A DNA stretch of 13,887 nucleotides. Origin: Bacteroidota bacterium. Its GTDB lineage: Bacteria > Bacteroidota > Bacteroidia > Chitinophagales > LD1. The notes under the pieces are model-generated. The model worked only from the letters and a program-made list of their open reading frames with translations. It was not told the DNA's origin and made no database searches. A program made the translations under genes and the position numbers. The number at the start of each line of letters is the position of its first letter. Position 1 is the first letter of the stretch. Below, piece by piece: positions 1 through 7,279 of the stretch. The stretch lies in NCBI GenBank assembly GCA_018267435.1, contig JAFDYM010000509.1, positions 1-13,887 of the forward strand. Reading direction: 5' to 3'.

Positions 1-5
1 ATCAA

Positions 6-1334
6 TTACTTGAAGTGCTTGATGATTTCGTCGGCAAACTCGCTGCACTTTACTTCAGTTGCGCCATCCATAAGGCGGGCAAAGTCGTAAGTTACGCGCT
101 TGTCGTGTATAGCACCTTCAAGGCCTTTGTGTATTAGCTGTGCAGCCTTATCCCAACCTAGGTACTCAAGCAACATAGCGCCCGATAGTACTACCGAACC
201 TGGGTTTACTTTGTCAAGGTCGGCATACTTAGGTGCAGTACCGTGTGTAGCTTCGAATATAGCATGGCCGGTAACGTAGTTAATGTTAGCGCCTGGTGCT
301 ATACCTATGCCACCTACCTGTGCAGCTAGTGCATCGCTTAGGTAGTCGCCGTTTAGGTTCAATGTAGCTATTACATCAAACTCCTCTGGGCGGGTAAGTA
401 CCTGCTGTAGGGTAATATCGGCTATCGAATCTTTTACTATTACTTTACCAGCTGCGCTAGCTTCTTTCATTTCAGCATTTGCTGCTGCTTCGCCGCTAGC
501 TTTCTTGGTTTTCTCCCACTGGTTCCAAGTATATGTCTTATCGCCAAATTCTGCTTCGGCTAGTGCATAACCCCAGTCGCGGAAAGCACCTTCGGTAAAT
601 TTCATAATGTTACCCTTGTGTACCAAGGTAAGCGACTTTTGCTTATTCTGTATTGCATACTCAATAGCAGAACGGATCAAACGCTCAGAACCTACTTTAG
701 ATACTGGCTTTATACCGATACCTACAGTAAGGTCAATGTCACCTTTTAGCCTTGCAGCCTTCAAGTATTCTTTGTTCTTCTTCTTATCGTTGAAACGGAT
801 TTTGCCGAAGTCTTTTTCGAAACGCTTCTTCATGAATTTCAAAAGCGCCAAAGCTTCTTCGCTACCTGCGGCATATTCTATACCTGCATATATATCTTCC
901 GTATTTTCGCGGAAAATAACCATGTCAACCTTCTCAGGGTGCTTAACCGGGCTAGGTGTACCAGCATAGTAGCGCACTGGGCGAAGGCAAACATACAAGT
1001 CAAGTATTTGGCGTAGTGCCACGTTCAATGAACGGATACCGCCACCTACCGGTGTAGTCAATGGTCCTTTTATACCTACTAGGTACTCGCGGAAAGCATC
1101 CAATGTTTCATCAGGCAACCAGTTGCCTGTTTGTTTGAAAGCCTTTTCGCCAGCTAGTACTTCTTTCCACTCTATTTTCTTCTTGCCTTTGTATGCATGT
1201 TCTACAGCTGCATCAAGTACACGTACCGATGCACGCCAAATATCAGGGCCTGTACCATCGCCTTCAATAAAAGGGATGATTGGGTTCTCAGGCACTTTCA
1301 GCTTGCCCCTGCTGATGGTAATTTTTTCTCCCAT
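6..1334 (-). CDS. icd: NADP-dependent isocitrate dehydrogenase (class I)
   Basis: Converts isocitrate and NADP+ to 2-oxoglutarate, CO2 and NADPH in the cytoplasmic TCA cycle. From the ATG at 1334 the protein is 442 aa and aligns by eye with E. coli Icd (416 aa) almost throughout. Visible landmarks, numbered from this ATG: the substrate loop GGGIRSLNVALRQ with Ser102 (E. coli Ser113), Tyr149 in NTEDIYAGIE, Lys240 in HKGNIMK, and metal-binding Asp306, Asp330 and Asp334 (NGDYLSD). The NADP-specificity residues Lys369 and Tyr370 (HGTAPKY), Tyr416 and Arg420 match E. coli Lys344, Tyr345, Tyr391 and Arg395, so NADP rather than NAD is expected. Two Lys/Ala-rich insertions relative to E. coli lie near residues 184-203 and 277-296. 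The frame can be extended to a TTG at 1358, but that codon overlaps a promoter-like element and adds residues the family lacks. The gene is complete and followed by nothing inside the window. Confidence 0.97.
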   Translation of the reverse strand: MGEKITISRGKLKVPENPIIPFIEGDGTGPDIWRASVRVLDAAVEHAYKGKKKIEWKEVLAGEKAFKQTGNWLPDETLDAFREYLVGIKGPLTTPVGGGIRSLNVALRQILDLYVCLRPVRYYAGTPSPVKHPEKVDMVIFRENTEDIYAGIEYAAGSEEALALLKFMKKRFEKDFGKIRFNDKKKNKEYLKAARLKGDIDLTVGIGIKPVSKVGSERLIRSAIEYAIQNKQKSLTLVHKGNIMKFTEGAFRDWGYALAEAEFGDKTYTWNQWEKTKKASGEAAANAEMKEASAAGKVIVKDSIADITLQQVLTRPEEFDVIATLNLNGDYLSDALAAQVGGIGIAPGANINYVTGHAIFEATHGTAPKYADLDKVNPGSVVLSGAMLLEYLGWDKAAQLIHKGLEGAIHDKRVTYDFARLMDGATEVKCSEFADEIIKHFK

Positions 1335-1355
1335 AATATAAACGGTGTTTTGTTT

Positions 1356-1386
1356 CAAAAATTAAACAGGTAGCAAACCAAAACAA
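1356..1386 (-). promoter_or_regulatory. possible Bacteroidota-type promoter of icd
   Basis: Read on the minus strand, a TTG (1384-1386) is followed after 19 bases by TAATTTTTG (1356-1364). This resembles the Bacteroidota -33 TTTG / -7 TAnnTTTG pattern, but the -7 box has one extra base. It would give a leader of roughly 15-20 bases before the ATG at 1334. The match is imperfect, hence low confidence. Confidence 0.3.
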
Positions 1387-1494
1387 TTTTTTGGATACGG
1401 CAAACGAAAACCCGGTATAGTGCGGTATATGGTGTTAAAAGTGGATAAAACGGCGTTTTTGAACACTTGTTTAGCCGAAGAGGTAGGTATAAAA

Positions 1495-1530
1495 TAGCAG
1501 CAGGGCATGGAGTGAACCATACCCTGCTGC
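1495..1530 (-). terminator. probable intrinsic terminator downstream of the response regulator
   Basis: GCAGCAGGG (1497-1505) pairs with CCCTGCTGC (1522-1530), and ATGG (1507-1510) pairs with CCAT (1517-1520) around a 6-base loop. The one odd position, 1506/1521, is a C/A mismatch in plus-strand RNA but a G-U pair in minus-strand RNA, giving 14 continuous pairs there. On the minus strand the stem is followed by the U-rich run TATTTTATA; on the plus strand there is no T run. Both points favour a minus-strand terminator, about 185 bases after the regulator's stop and about 160 bases before icd. Confidence 0.6.
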
Positions 1531-1713
1531 AGGATTTAGGCATATGATAAAGAACGTTGGTGAGGTTGAAAAAAACTGTAGATTCTTTTCAAGTACAAAC
1601 CTGCATATACACCAAGGCTTAATCAATAACCGTTTCGGTGATATATTGTTAAATATAGAGTGTAAATGCGTATAAATACGCGAGGATGGCAGCCGTAAAA
1701 TGGATGTTGCAAC

Positions 1714-2352
1714 TTACTTATGAAGGAAGAGCGCCGAGATAAGTTCGGGCACGCTTTTAAAGCCTAGTTTGCTTAGCACATTAGTGCGATGTGTTTTAAA
1801 AGTATCGTAGCTTATATTTAGGGTGCTGGTAATATATGAATGGTGTTTGCCTTGCACCAGTAGCTCGGCTATTTGTTTCTCGCGCGGGGTTAGTATGTTG
1901 TTGTTAAGCAACTGTGTGTAATAGGTGGCCTGCTCTTCAGCTACGTGGCTAAAGCCTTCGGTAACAAATGCTGGGGCTGTGCCGTTTAGGTAGTTGCGCA
2001 GGTGGCCATCTATTGCTTCTATATCAACCGATTTTATAAAATAGGCATTGGCTCCGTTAAGTTGTGCCGAGTTTATACGCGCCTGCTCGGTATGCGATGT
2101 AAGTATTATAACGTATATACTGGGGTACTTCAGCTTTATTTCTCTACAAATGCTTAGCCCATCGTCAGGCGGTAGGTTTATATCAAGAAACAGAACTTGA
2201 GGGATTTGTTGCTGTAGGCTTTGGCTTAACTCGGCAAGGTTGGTGCATGTTTTTACACTCGCTACATACTCAAATCCCGCTAATACCGATGCCATACTTT
2301 GCAGCAATAGCTTGTGGTCATCTGCTATCAATACATTTATCTCACGTGTCAT
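1714..2352 (-). CDS. NarL/FixJ-family two-component response regulator
   Basis: A 212-aa cytoplasmic transcription factor with the usual length and layout of the family. Residues 5-120 form a receiver domain: acidic pair Asp11-Asp12, phospho-acceptor Asp57 in FLDINLP, Thr85 in LTS, and Lys107 in the FIKS loop, all the residues needed for phosphorylation. Residues about 151-212 form a LuxR-type helix-turn-helix beginning LTPREKQIAELL, with recognition-helix residues around SYDTFKTHRTNV. The start is an ATG with no competitor nearby. No sensor kinase lies in the window, so it is an orphan here. It is divergent from the large adhesin gene at 2594, sharing a 241-base intergenic region, which makes control of that gene plausible but unproven. 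Its DNA target and signal cannot be read from the sequence. Confidence 0.93.
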   Translation of the reverse strand: MTREINVLIADDHKLLLQSMASVLAGFEYVASVKTCTNLAELSQSLQQQIPQVLFLDINLPPDDGLSICREIKLKYPSIYVIILTSHTEQARINSAQLNGANAYFIKSVDIEAIDGHLRNYLNGTAPAFVTEGFSHVAEEQATYYTQLLNNNILTPREKQIAELLVQGKHHSYITSTLNISYDTFKTHRTNVLSKLGFKSVPELISALFLHK

Positions 2353-2392
2353 ACGGATGCCTAATTGCTGCGAAAGATATGATTATCTGTAG

Positions 2393-2400
2393 CAAAAGTA
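2393..2400 (-). promoter_or_regulatory. -7 element of the response regulator promoter
   Basis: On the minus strand this reads TACTTTTG, a full match to the Bacteroidota -7 consensus TAnnTTTG, 40 bases before the regulator's ATG. I do not see a clear TTG at the expected -33 distance, so only the -7 box is claimed. Confidence 0.4.
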
Positions 2401-2514
2401 AAGGTGTACATAACTTAGTGTATTTATACTTTAGGTTGTGCCATTGTACTAATGCAACACATGTAGGCGTTATACTGTCATAAATAATGAGTGTGGAGAG
2501 ATAAGGGATAAAAA

Positions 2515-2547
2515 TTGACTTATAACTAAGAGAAAAGGTTATTTTTA
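2515..2547 (+). promoter_or_regulatory. possible promoter of the first SprB-repeat gene
   Basis: A TTG at 2515-2517 is followed after 22 bases by TATTTTTA (2540-2547), seven of eight positions of TAnnTTTG. This would give a leader of roughly 40 bases. The spacing is slightly long and the last base is off consensus, so this is a weak call. No Shine-Dalgarno is evident before the ATG at 2594, which is normal for the phylum. Confidence 0.28.
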
Positions 2548-2593
2548 TTGCTTTGCTCCGTTTAGGCATCTTATTTAAGGCAACCGACTATAA

Positions 2594-5500
2594 ATGAATA
2601 CTTTCTGCAATAAGTTGAAACTTATTATAGCTATATTGTTTAGTGCGTACTATATAAGCGCCCAAGGGCAGTGTAGTGTAGAGCTAGGCAACAATCAAAC
2701 CGTATGCGCCAACCAAAGTGTGGTAATAATGCCTGTACTTACTGGTACTAGCGGCACTATTACCTACCAGTGGAGCCCACTTACAAGCTTGAATACAAGC
2801 CAAAATGGCGCTAGCGATGCACAACCTATAGCTACCCCGCAGCAAACTACCACTTACAATGTAACTATAACCGACGGCACTGGCTGTACCGCTACCGATG
2901 CGGTAACACTAACAACTAGCGGTGCAGGCCCTATTGTAAATGCTACTGTTAACCCTACGGTGGTGTGTGCGGGCACACAGGTTAATTTGAATTTTACTTC
3001 GGAACCACGTAACTGTGGCTTGAATTATGCTGGCTGTAATGGTATTGATAAGTTAGATTCGATAGCACTAGGCTTTCAAACCCAGACAGGTAGCAATGTG
3101 CTTACACCTACTGTGTACGGAAACTTTTTTAATGGTACACGTATGCAGATACTGTATACTGCTTCGGAAATAGCAGCCGTGTTTGGCACTGCAGGTACTA
3201 TTAAGTCGGTAGCTTTTCGTATTGGTACCTTTAACAGTAATGCTACCCTGCAAAACTTCAGTATTAAAATGGGCTGTTTGCCTGCCTCTACCACACAGCT
3301 TTCAACTTGGCAAACAGGTCTAAGTACCGTGTATTCTGTACCTACTTATACTCCTATACCAGGTTGGAACAACCACAACTTTCAAAATTTCTTCGATTGG
3401 GATGGAGTATCGAGTATAGTAGTGGAAATATGCTGCTATACCCCAGGTACTAGTGGTAACTTGGTGAACTTTATGGTTTACAATAACCGCCCCAATGGAG
3501 TACTATACTCACGCGGTAATACCGACCAATGCGCAAATGCTGTGGCACCTACGTTGTTTAACGAGCGGCCTATAATACGCGTGCGTATGTGCCAGCCCGA
3601 CTATAGTGGGTTTACAATAAACTGGACACCAAACACGGGACCTAATGCTGTAAGTAATCCTGCCATACGCAACCCTACAGCCAACCCTACCACTACGCAA
3701 ACCTACATGGTAGCTGTAACCCAAGGGGGGGGCTGCGCAGGTACCAATTATGTAACAGTAACGGTAGATACTACAGTAAAGGTGAACGGTGGGCCCGATA
3801 GGAACTTTTGCCTAGGGCAAAGCGTGGCGCTAAGTGCAGTATCAAGCGGGCAACCACTGCCGCCCAATAGTGCTTTTACCTACCAGTGGCGACAGTTGCC
3901 TAGCAATACACCCATAGGTATTAACACGCCTAACGTAACCGTAACACCTGCTGCTACTACAACTTACTATGTAGCTATGAACGGTGGCCCATGTACGGTG
4001 TACGATACTGTAACGCTAACCGTAGGTAGCTTGCCTGTAAGCCTTACGCCTACACATGTTACTTGCAACGGTGCAGCTAACGGTAGCATATTGGCCACAC
4101 CTAACGGTGCTACACCCTATACCTATGCATGGAGCAATACCCAAACTAATCAAACGGCTATTAACCTTGCACCTGGCAATTATACGGTAACGGTAACCGA
4201 CGCCAATACTTGTTCAGGCTCGGCTAGTGCAACTATTACGCAGCCCAACGCCTTGGCATTTACAACTGCTTCTATACAGAATACAAAATGTAATGGTAGT
4301 AGCGATGGGCAAATAGCCGTAGGTGCTACGGGCGGTACACAGCCCTACACCTTTACTTGGAGCAATAGTATACCTAGCAACGATACTGCCTTTAACGTAT
4401 CGGCAGGTACCTACTCGGTTACCGTGCGCGATGCCAACAGCTGCTCGGCCACGGCGCAGCATACTGTTACACAGCCTACTTTGGTAGATACCAGTTCGGT
4501 AGTAACAAAAAACGTACGCTGCTTTAATGGCAGTGATGGTAGGATTACCGTTAACCCAACAGGTGGTACAGGGCCTTATCATTATGCATGGAACCACAGC
4601 GCATCTTTAACTACCAATGTAGCTACTGGCCTGCAAGCAGGTACTTATAATGTAACGGTATTCGATGCCAATAACTGTGGCAAGGTGGTAAATGGTATAC
4701 AGATAACCCAGCCAGCCAACGGGCTTACTTTACCTACCCCTACCTTTGTACCTGTAACCTGTAATGGTGGTAACAACGGTACGGCAACTGCCAACCCGCA
4801 AGGTGGTGCAGGGGGCTACGAGTATATTTGGAGCAATAATCAAACTACGCAAACGGCAACTAACCTTACCGCAGGCACATATACCGTAACCGTAGAAGAC
4901 GATAGCCTATGTACCGCAAATGGTAGTGTAACCGTAAGCCAACCGCAAGCTATAGGTATTACAGGTGTGGTAACTAATGTAAGCTGTAATGGTGGCAACA
5001 ACGGCGCTATAGATATAACTATAGCCAACGGCGTAGGCACTTTTGCTTATACCTGGAGCAACACCGCTACCACGCAAGATGTAACGGGCCTTACCGCCGC
5101 TACCTATACGGTAACCGTACGCGACCAAACTTTATGTACGGCATCGGCTAGCTTTACCGTTACGCAACCTAACGCACTTACCTTAGGTACTGCTAGTATA
5201 ACTAACGTAAGCTGCTTTGGTGGCAACAATGGTAGTATTACGGCAAACCCTGGTGGGGGTACAGGTGCATATACCTATGCTTGGAGCCCAAGCGCTGGCA
5301 CTACCCAAACCATAAGCAACCTAGCCGAAGGCGCCTATAACGTAACCGTGCGCGATGCCAACAACTGTAGTATTACAGCGCAGTATACCGTTACCCAACC
5401 TGCTACGGCAGTGGCCTTTGGTGCCGCTACTGTAACCGATGTACTGTGCAACAGTGCCAGTACAGGTAGCATAGCTACAACTGTAAATGGTGGAACAACG

Positions 5501-7111
5501 CCTTATACATATAGTTGGAGCCACAATGCCAACTTAAACAATGCCACAGCTACAGGGCTTGCTGCTGGGCCATATACCATAACCGTACGCGATGCCAATA
5601 ACTGCTCAGCTACGCAGGTATATACCGTTACCCAACCTAGCGCTATTAGCTTTACGGCGCAGCCAAGCATTACCAATGTAAGCTGCAATGGTAATACCGA
5701 TGGTAGTGCCGAGGTGTTTCCTACAGGCGGTACACCGCCCTATACTTATACATGGAACGGTACTGCTGGCGCTAACCCACAGGGCAGTTTAGCGGCCCAT
5801 ACATACACAGTGGTAGTAACCGATAACAATGCATGTACGGCATCTACACAACTTGTTATTGCCGAGCCGGCAGCTATTGTAATAGATACCAATGTAACCG
5901 ATGTACGCTGCTTTAATGGTACCGACGGCAGCATTGCTTTGAATGTGACGGGTGGCACGCCAGGTTTTACCTACGCTTGGAGCAATTCGCAAAGCACGGC
6001 TACTGCCACTAACTTAAGTCAAGGTACTTATGGTGTAACGGTAACTGATAGTCGTAGCTGTACAGCTAGTATATCGGTATTGGTAAATCAACCTAATTCG
6101 TTAACTGTAAATGCACAAAGCGTGCAGGTAAGTTGTGCCGGTAGTATAGATGGCAGGATTACTGCATCGGCATTGGGTGGTACACAGCCATGGCACTATA
6201 TCCTTAACTTTAGCGGTACCGATATAACCGATAACTATACGGGTGTGTTTAACGGACTAAACTCGGGCGACTATATAGTAAGGGTAGAAGACTATAATAA
6301 CTGTAGCGCAAGCACCAATATTACTATAGGCTCGCCAGTGGCCGATGTCTATAGCATATCATCTGAACCTACATCATGCTACGGCTCAGGCTTTACGGAT
6401 GGTATTGTATATGTATATGGTTTAACGCCAATAAACCAACCATATAAGTTTCAGTTAGATGGTGGTACCGAGCAATATTCGAATGATTTTTATAATGTAG
6501 CCGCAGGGCAGCATACTGTTACAGCTACTAATTATTTTGGCTGTGTAACTACCCTGCCTATTACGGTTAGTGCCCCTGCCGAGGGCTTTGCCGAAATATT
6601 GCCAGGCGATACCATAGTGCAAGTGGGTGAAACAATACAGCTGTTCTCGTTTTTAAGTCCGTATGCTGATACTACTATCAATGGCTATAGCTGGGGGCCA
6701 GTAGCTGGCTTAAGCTGTACCGATTGTGCCAACCCCATGCTTACATCGTATGCGCGCGAGCAGGAATATACGGTAACCATAACCTATAATGGCCTATGTA
6801 CTGCCACAGCTACTATGCGTATAATAGTTGATAACAACTTGGAGCCTTATGTGCCGAATGCCTTTAGTCCTAACGGCGATGGCAATAACGACCTATTTAT
6901 GGTGTATGGCGAGGGTATAAAAGCCATTGATTTTAAGATATTCAACCGTTGGGGCGAAAAAGTGTACGAAACTACTAGCCAATACGGTGGATGGGACGGT
7001 ACCTATAAAGGCATAATGCAAAACCCTGGCGTATATAGCTATAGTGTTACTATTACGTATCTTGACGATAAAGAAGTAAACCGAAAGGGTTCTATTACAC
7101 TTATAAGATAA
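2594..7111 (+). CDS. SprB-repeat surface protein with gliding-motility/T9SS type B C-terminal domain
   Basis: A 1505-aa predicted cell-surface or secreted protein. Domains in order: signal peptide with hydrophobic core at 9-22 and likely cleavage after ISA (about 23); a PKD/Ig-like domain (27-108); a Cys-rich beta domain (about 111-335) with the pattern IKMGC ... GWNNHNF ... WDGVSSIVVEIC that I know from the N-termini of other secreted Bacteroidota proteins; two PKD-like segments (336-392 and 396-480); eleven SprB repeats of about 77 aa (482-1331); a PKD-like domain with a CTDC motif (1332-1416); and a type B sorting domain (1417-1505) starting near VPNAFSPNGDGNNDLF and containing FNRWGEKVYE. 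The family is linked to adhesion and gliding; SprB of Flavobacterium is the best-known member, but this protein is much shorter and its exact role is unknown. It is flanked by its own promoter region and terminator. A G8 tract lies at codons 378-380. Confidence 0.95.
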   Translation: MNTFCNKLKLIIAILFSAYYISAQGQCSVELGNNQTVCANQSVVIMPVLTGTSGTITYQWSPLTSLNTSQNGASDAQPIATPQQTTTYNVTITDGTGCTATDAVTLTTSGAGPIVNATVNPTVVCAGTQVNLNFTSEPRNCGLNYAGCNGIDKLDSIALGFQTQTGSNVLTPTVYGNFFNGTRMQILYTASEIAAVFGTAGTIKSVAFRIGTFNSNATLQNFSIKMGCLPASTTQLSTWQTGLSTVYSVPTYTPIPGWNNHNFQNFFDWDGVSSIVVEICCYTPGTSGNLVNFMVYNNRPNGVLYSRGNTDQCANAVAPTLFNERPIIRVRMCQPDYSGFTINWTPNTGPNAVSNPAIRNPTANPTTTQTYMVAVTQGGGCAGTNYVTVTVDTTVKVNGGPDRNFCLGQSVALSAVSSGQPLPPNSAFTYQWRQLPSNTPIGINTPNVTVTPAATTTYYVAMNGGPCTVYDTVTLTVGSLPVSLTPTHVTCNGAANGSILATPNGATPYTYAWSNTQTNQTAINLAPGNYTVTVTDANTCSGSASATITQPNALAFTTASIQNTKCNGSSDGQIAVGATGGTQPYTFTWSNSIPSNDTAFNVSAGTYSVTVRDANSCSATAQHTVTQPTLVDTSSVVTKNVRCFNGSDGRITVNPTGGTGPYHYAWNHSASLTTNVATGLQAGTYNVTVFDANNCGKVVNGIQITQPANGLTLPTPTFVPVTCNGGNNGTATANPQGGAGGYEYIWSNNQTTQTATNLTAGTYTVTVEDDSLCTANGSVTVSQPQAIGITGVVTNVSCNGGNNGAIDITIANGVGTFAYTWSNTATTQDVTGLTAATYTVTVRDQTLCTASASFTVTQPNALTLGTASITNVSCFGGNNGSITANPGGGTGAYTYAWSPSAGTTQTISNLAEGAYNVTVRDANNCSITAQYTVTQPATAVAFGAATVTDVLCNSASTGSIATTVNGGTTPYTYSWSHNANLNNATATGLAAGPYTITVRDANNCSATQVYTVTQPSAISFTAQPSITNVSCNGNTDGSAEVFPTGGTPPYTYTWNGTAGANPQGSLAAHTYTVVVTDNNACTASTQLVIAEPAAIVIDTNVTDVRCFNGTDGSIALNVTGGTPGFTYAWSNSQSTATATNLSQGTYGVTVTDSRSCTASISVLVNQPNSLTVNAQSVQVSCAGSIDGRITASALGGTQPWHYILNFSGTDITDNYTGVFNGLNSGDYIVRVEDYNNCSASTNITIGSPVADVYSISSEPTSCYGSGFTDGIVYVYGLTPINQPYKFQLDGGTEQYSNDFYNVAAGQHTVTATNYFGCVTTLPITVSAPAEGFAEILPGDTIVQVGETIQLFSFLSPYADTTINGYSWGPVAGLSCTDCANPMLTSYAREQEYTVTITYNGLCTATATMRIIVDNNLEPYVPNAFSPNGDGNNDLFMVYGEGIKAIDFKIFNRWGEKVYETTSQYGGWDGTYKGIMQNPGVYSYSVTITYLDDKEVNRKGSITLIR
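3725..3732 (+). repeat. G8 homopolymer inside the first SprB-repeat gene
   Basis: Eight consecutive G encode Gly378-Gly380 in a PKD-like segment ahead of the SprB repeats. A one-base loss brings a TAA into frame seven codons past the tract, and a one-base gain brings a TAG into frame about 23 codons past it. Either product would keep the signal peptide but lose all SprB repeats and the type IX sorting domain. Confidence 0.9.
4037..6586 (+). repeat. eleven tandem SprB repeats (~231-bp period)
   Basis: Each unit follows the pattern V(S/T)CxGgxxGxI ... GGTxPYTYxWS ... LxAGTYxVTVxDANxC ... TQP. Every unit has exactly two cysteines, one near the start and one in the DANxC element. The first nine are close to consensus; the last two (about residues 1173-1331) are diverged and somewhat longer. 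At DNA level neighbouring units share short identical stretches, for example around 5383-5402 and 5622-5640. Confidence 0.92.
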
Positions 7112-7142
7112 AGAATCGTCAAGTTCTTAAAATAAACAGAAT

Positions 7143-7172
7143 AAAGGAGTTGCAGGTCTTGCAACTCCTTTT
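7143..7172 (+). terminator. intrinsic terminator after the first SprB-repeat gene
   Basis: AAAGGAGTTGCA (7143-7154) pairs perfectly with TGCAACTCCTTT (7160-7171) around a 5-base loop, 31 bases after the stop codon, and ends in a short T run (7169-7172). The A-rich 5' flank also gives it some symmetry on the other strand, but the only gene it would serve is on the plus strand. Confidence 0.85.
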
Positions 7173-7279
7173 GCTTTATGGTGCATCTTTAACTTATAAT
7201 TAAGTTGTTGCAAGCAATACGTTATTTTGGAATTTTTATAACTTCATACTACTAATCACCACTAAGCAGCACTATTTAC

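Larger units (their letters stand above)
1335..1713. other. intergenic region between icd and the response regulator
   Basis: This 379-base stretch holds no convincing gene. It contains the possible icd promoter at its low-coordinate end and a strong hairpin at 1497-1530 that reads best as a terminator for the minus-strand response regulator. A short inverted repeat, GCGTAT-AA-ATACGC, lies at 1668-1681 just beyond the regulator's stop codon; it has no T tract and its role is unknown. A 62-codon minus-strand frame (1355-1543) runs straight through the hairpin and looks non-coding. Confidence 0.6.

Noticed and set aside
607..969. Plus-strand open frame of 120 codons opposite icd (also 1123-1341)
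   Set aside because: Both lie within the well-supported icd gene, on the other strand, and show no recognisable protein features.
1335..1358. TTG start at 1358 for icd
   Set aside because: The ATG at 1334 gives MGEKITISRGKL, which matches the usual start of the family; the TTG overlaps the possible -7 box.
1355..1543. Minus-strand 62-codon frame upstream of icd
   Set aside because: It runs through the terminator-like hairpin and the presumed icd promoter, and its product has no domain or secretion features.
1668..1681. Inverted repeat GCGTAT-AA-ATACGC as a terminator
   Set aside because: Six-base arms with a two-base loop and no T run do not make a credible terminator; an operator role is possible but unsupported.
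2247..2569. Short frames on both strands in the divergent region (2247-2483 plus, 2342-2569 minus)
   Set aside because: They overlap the response-regulator gene and the promoter boxes, and their translations are low-complexity sequence without recognisable features.
4037..6586. CRISPR array or mobile repeat as an explanation of the periodic DNA
   Set aside because: The period is about 231 bp, units are diverged, the reading frame is unbroken, and each unit encodes a SprB domain.
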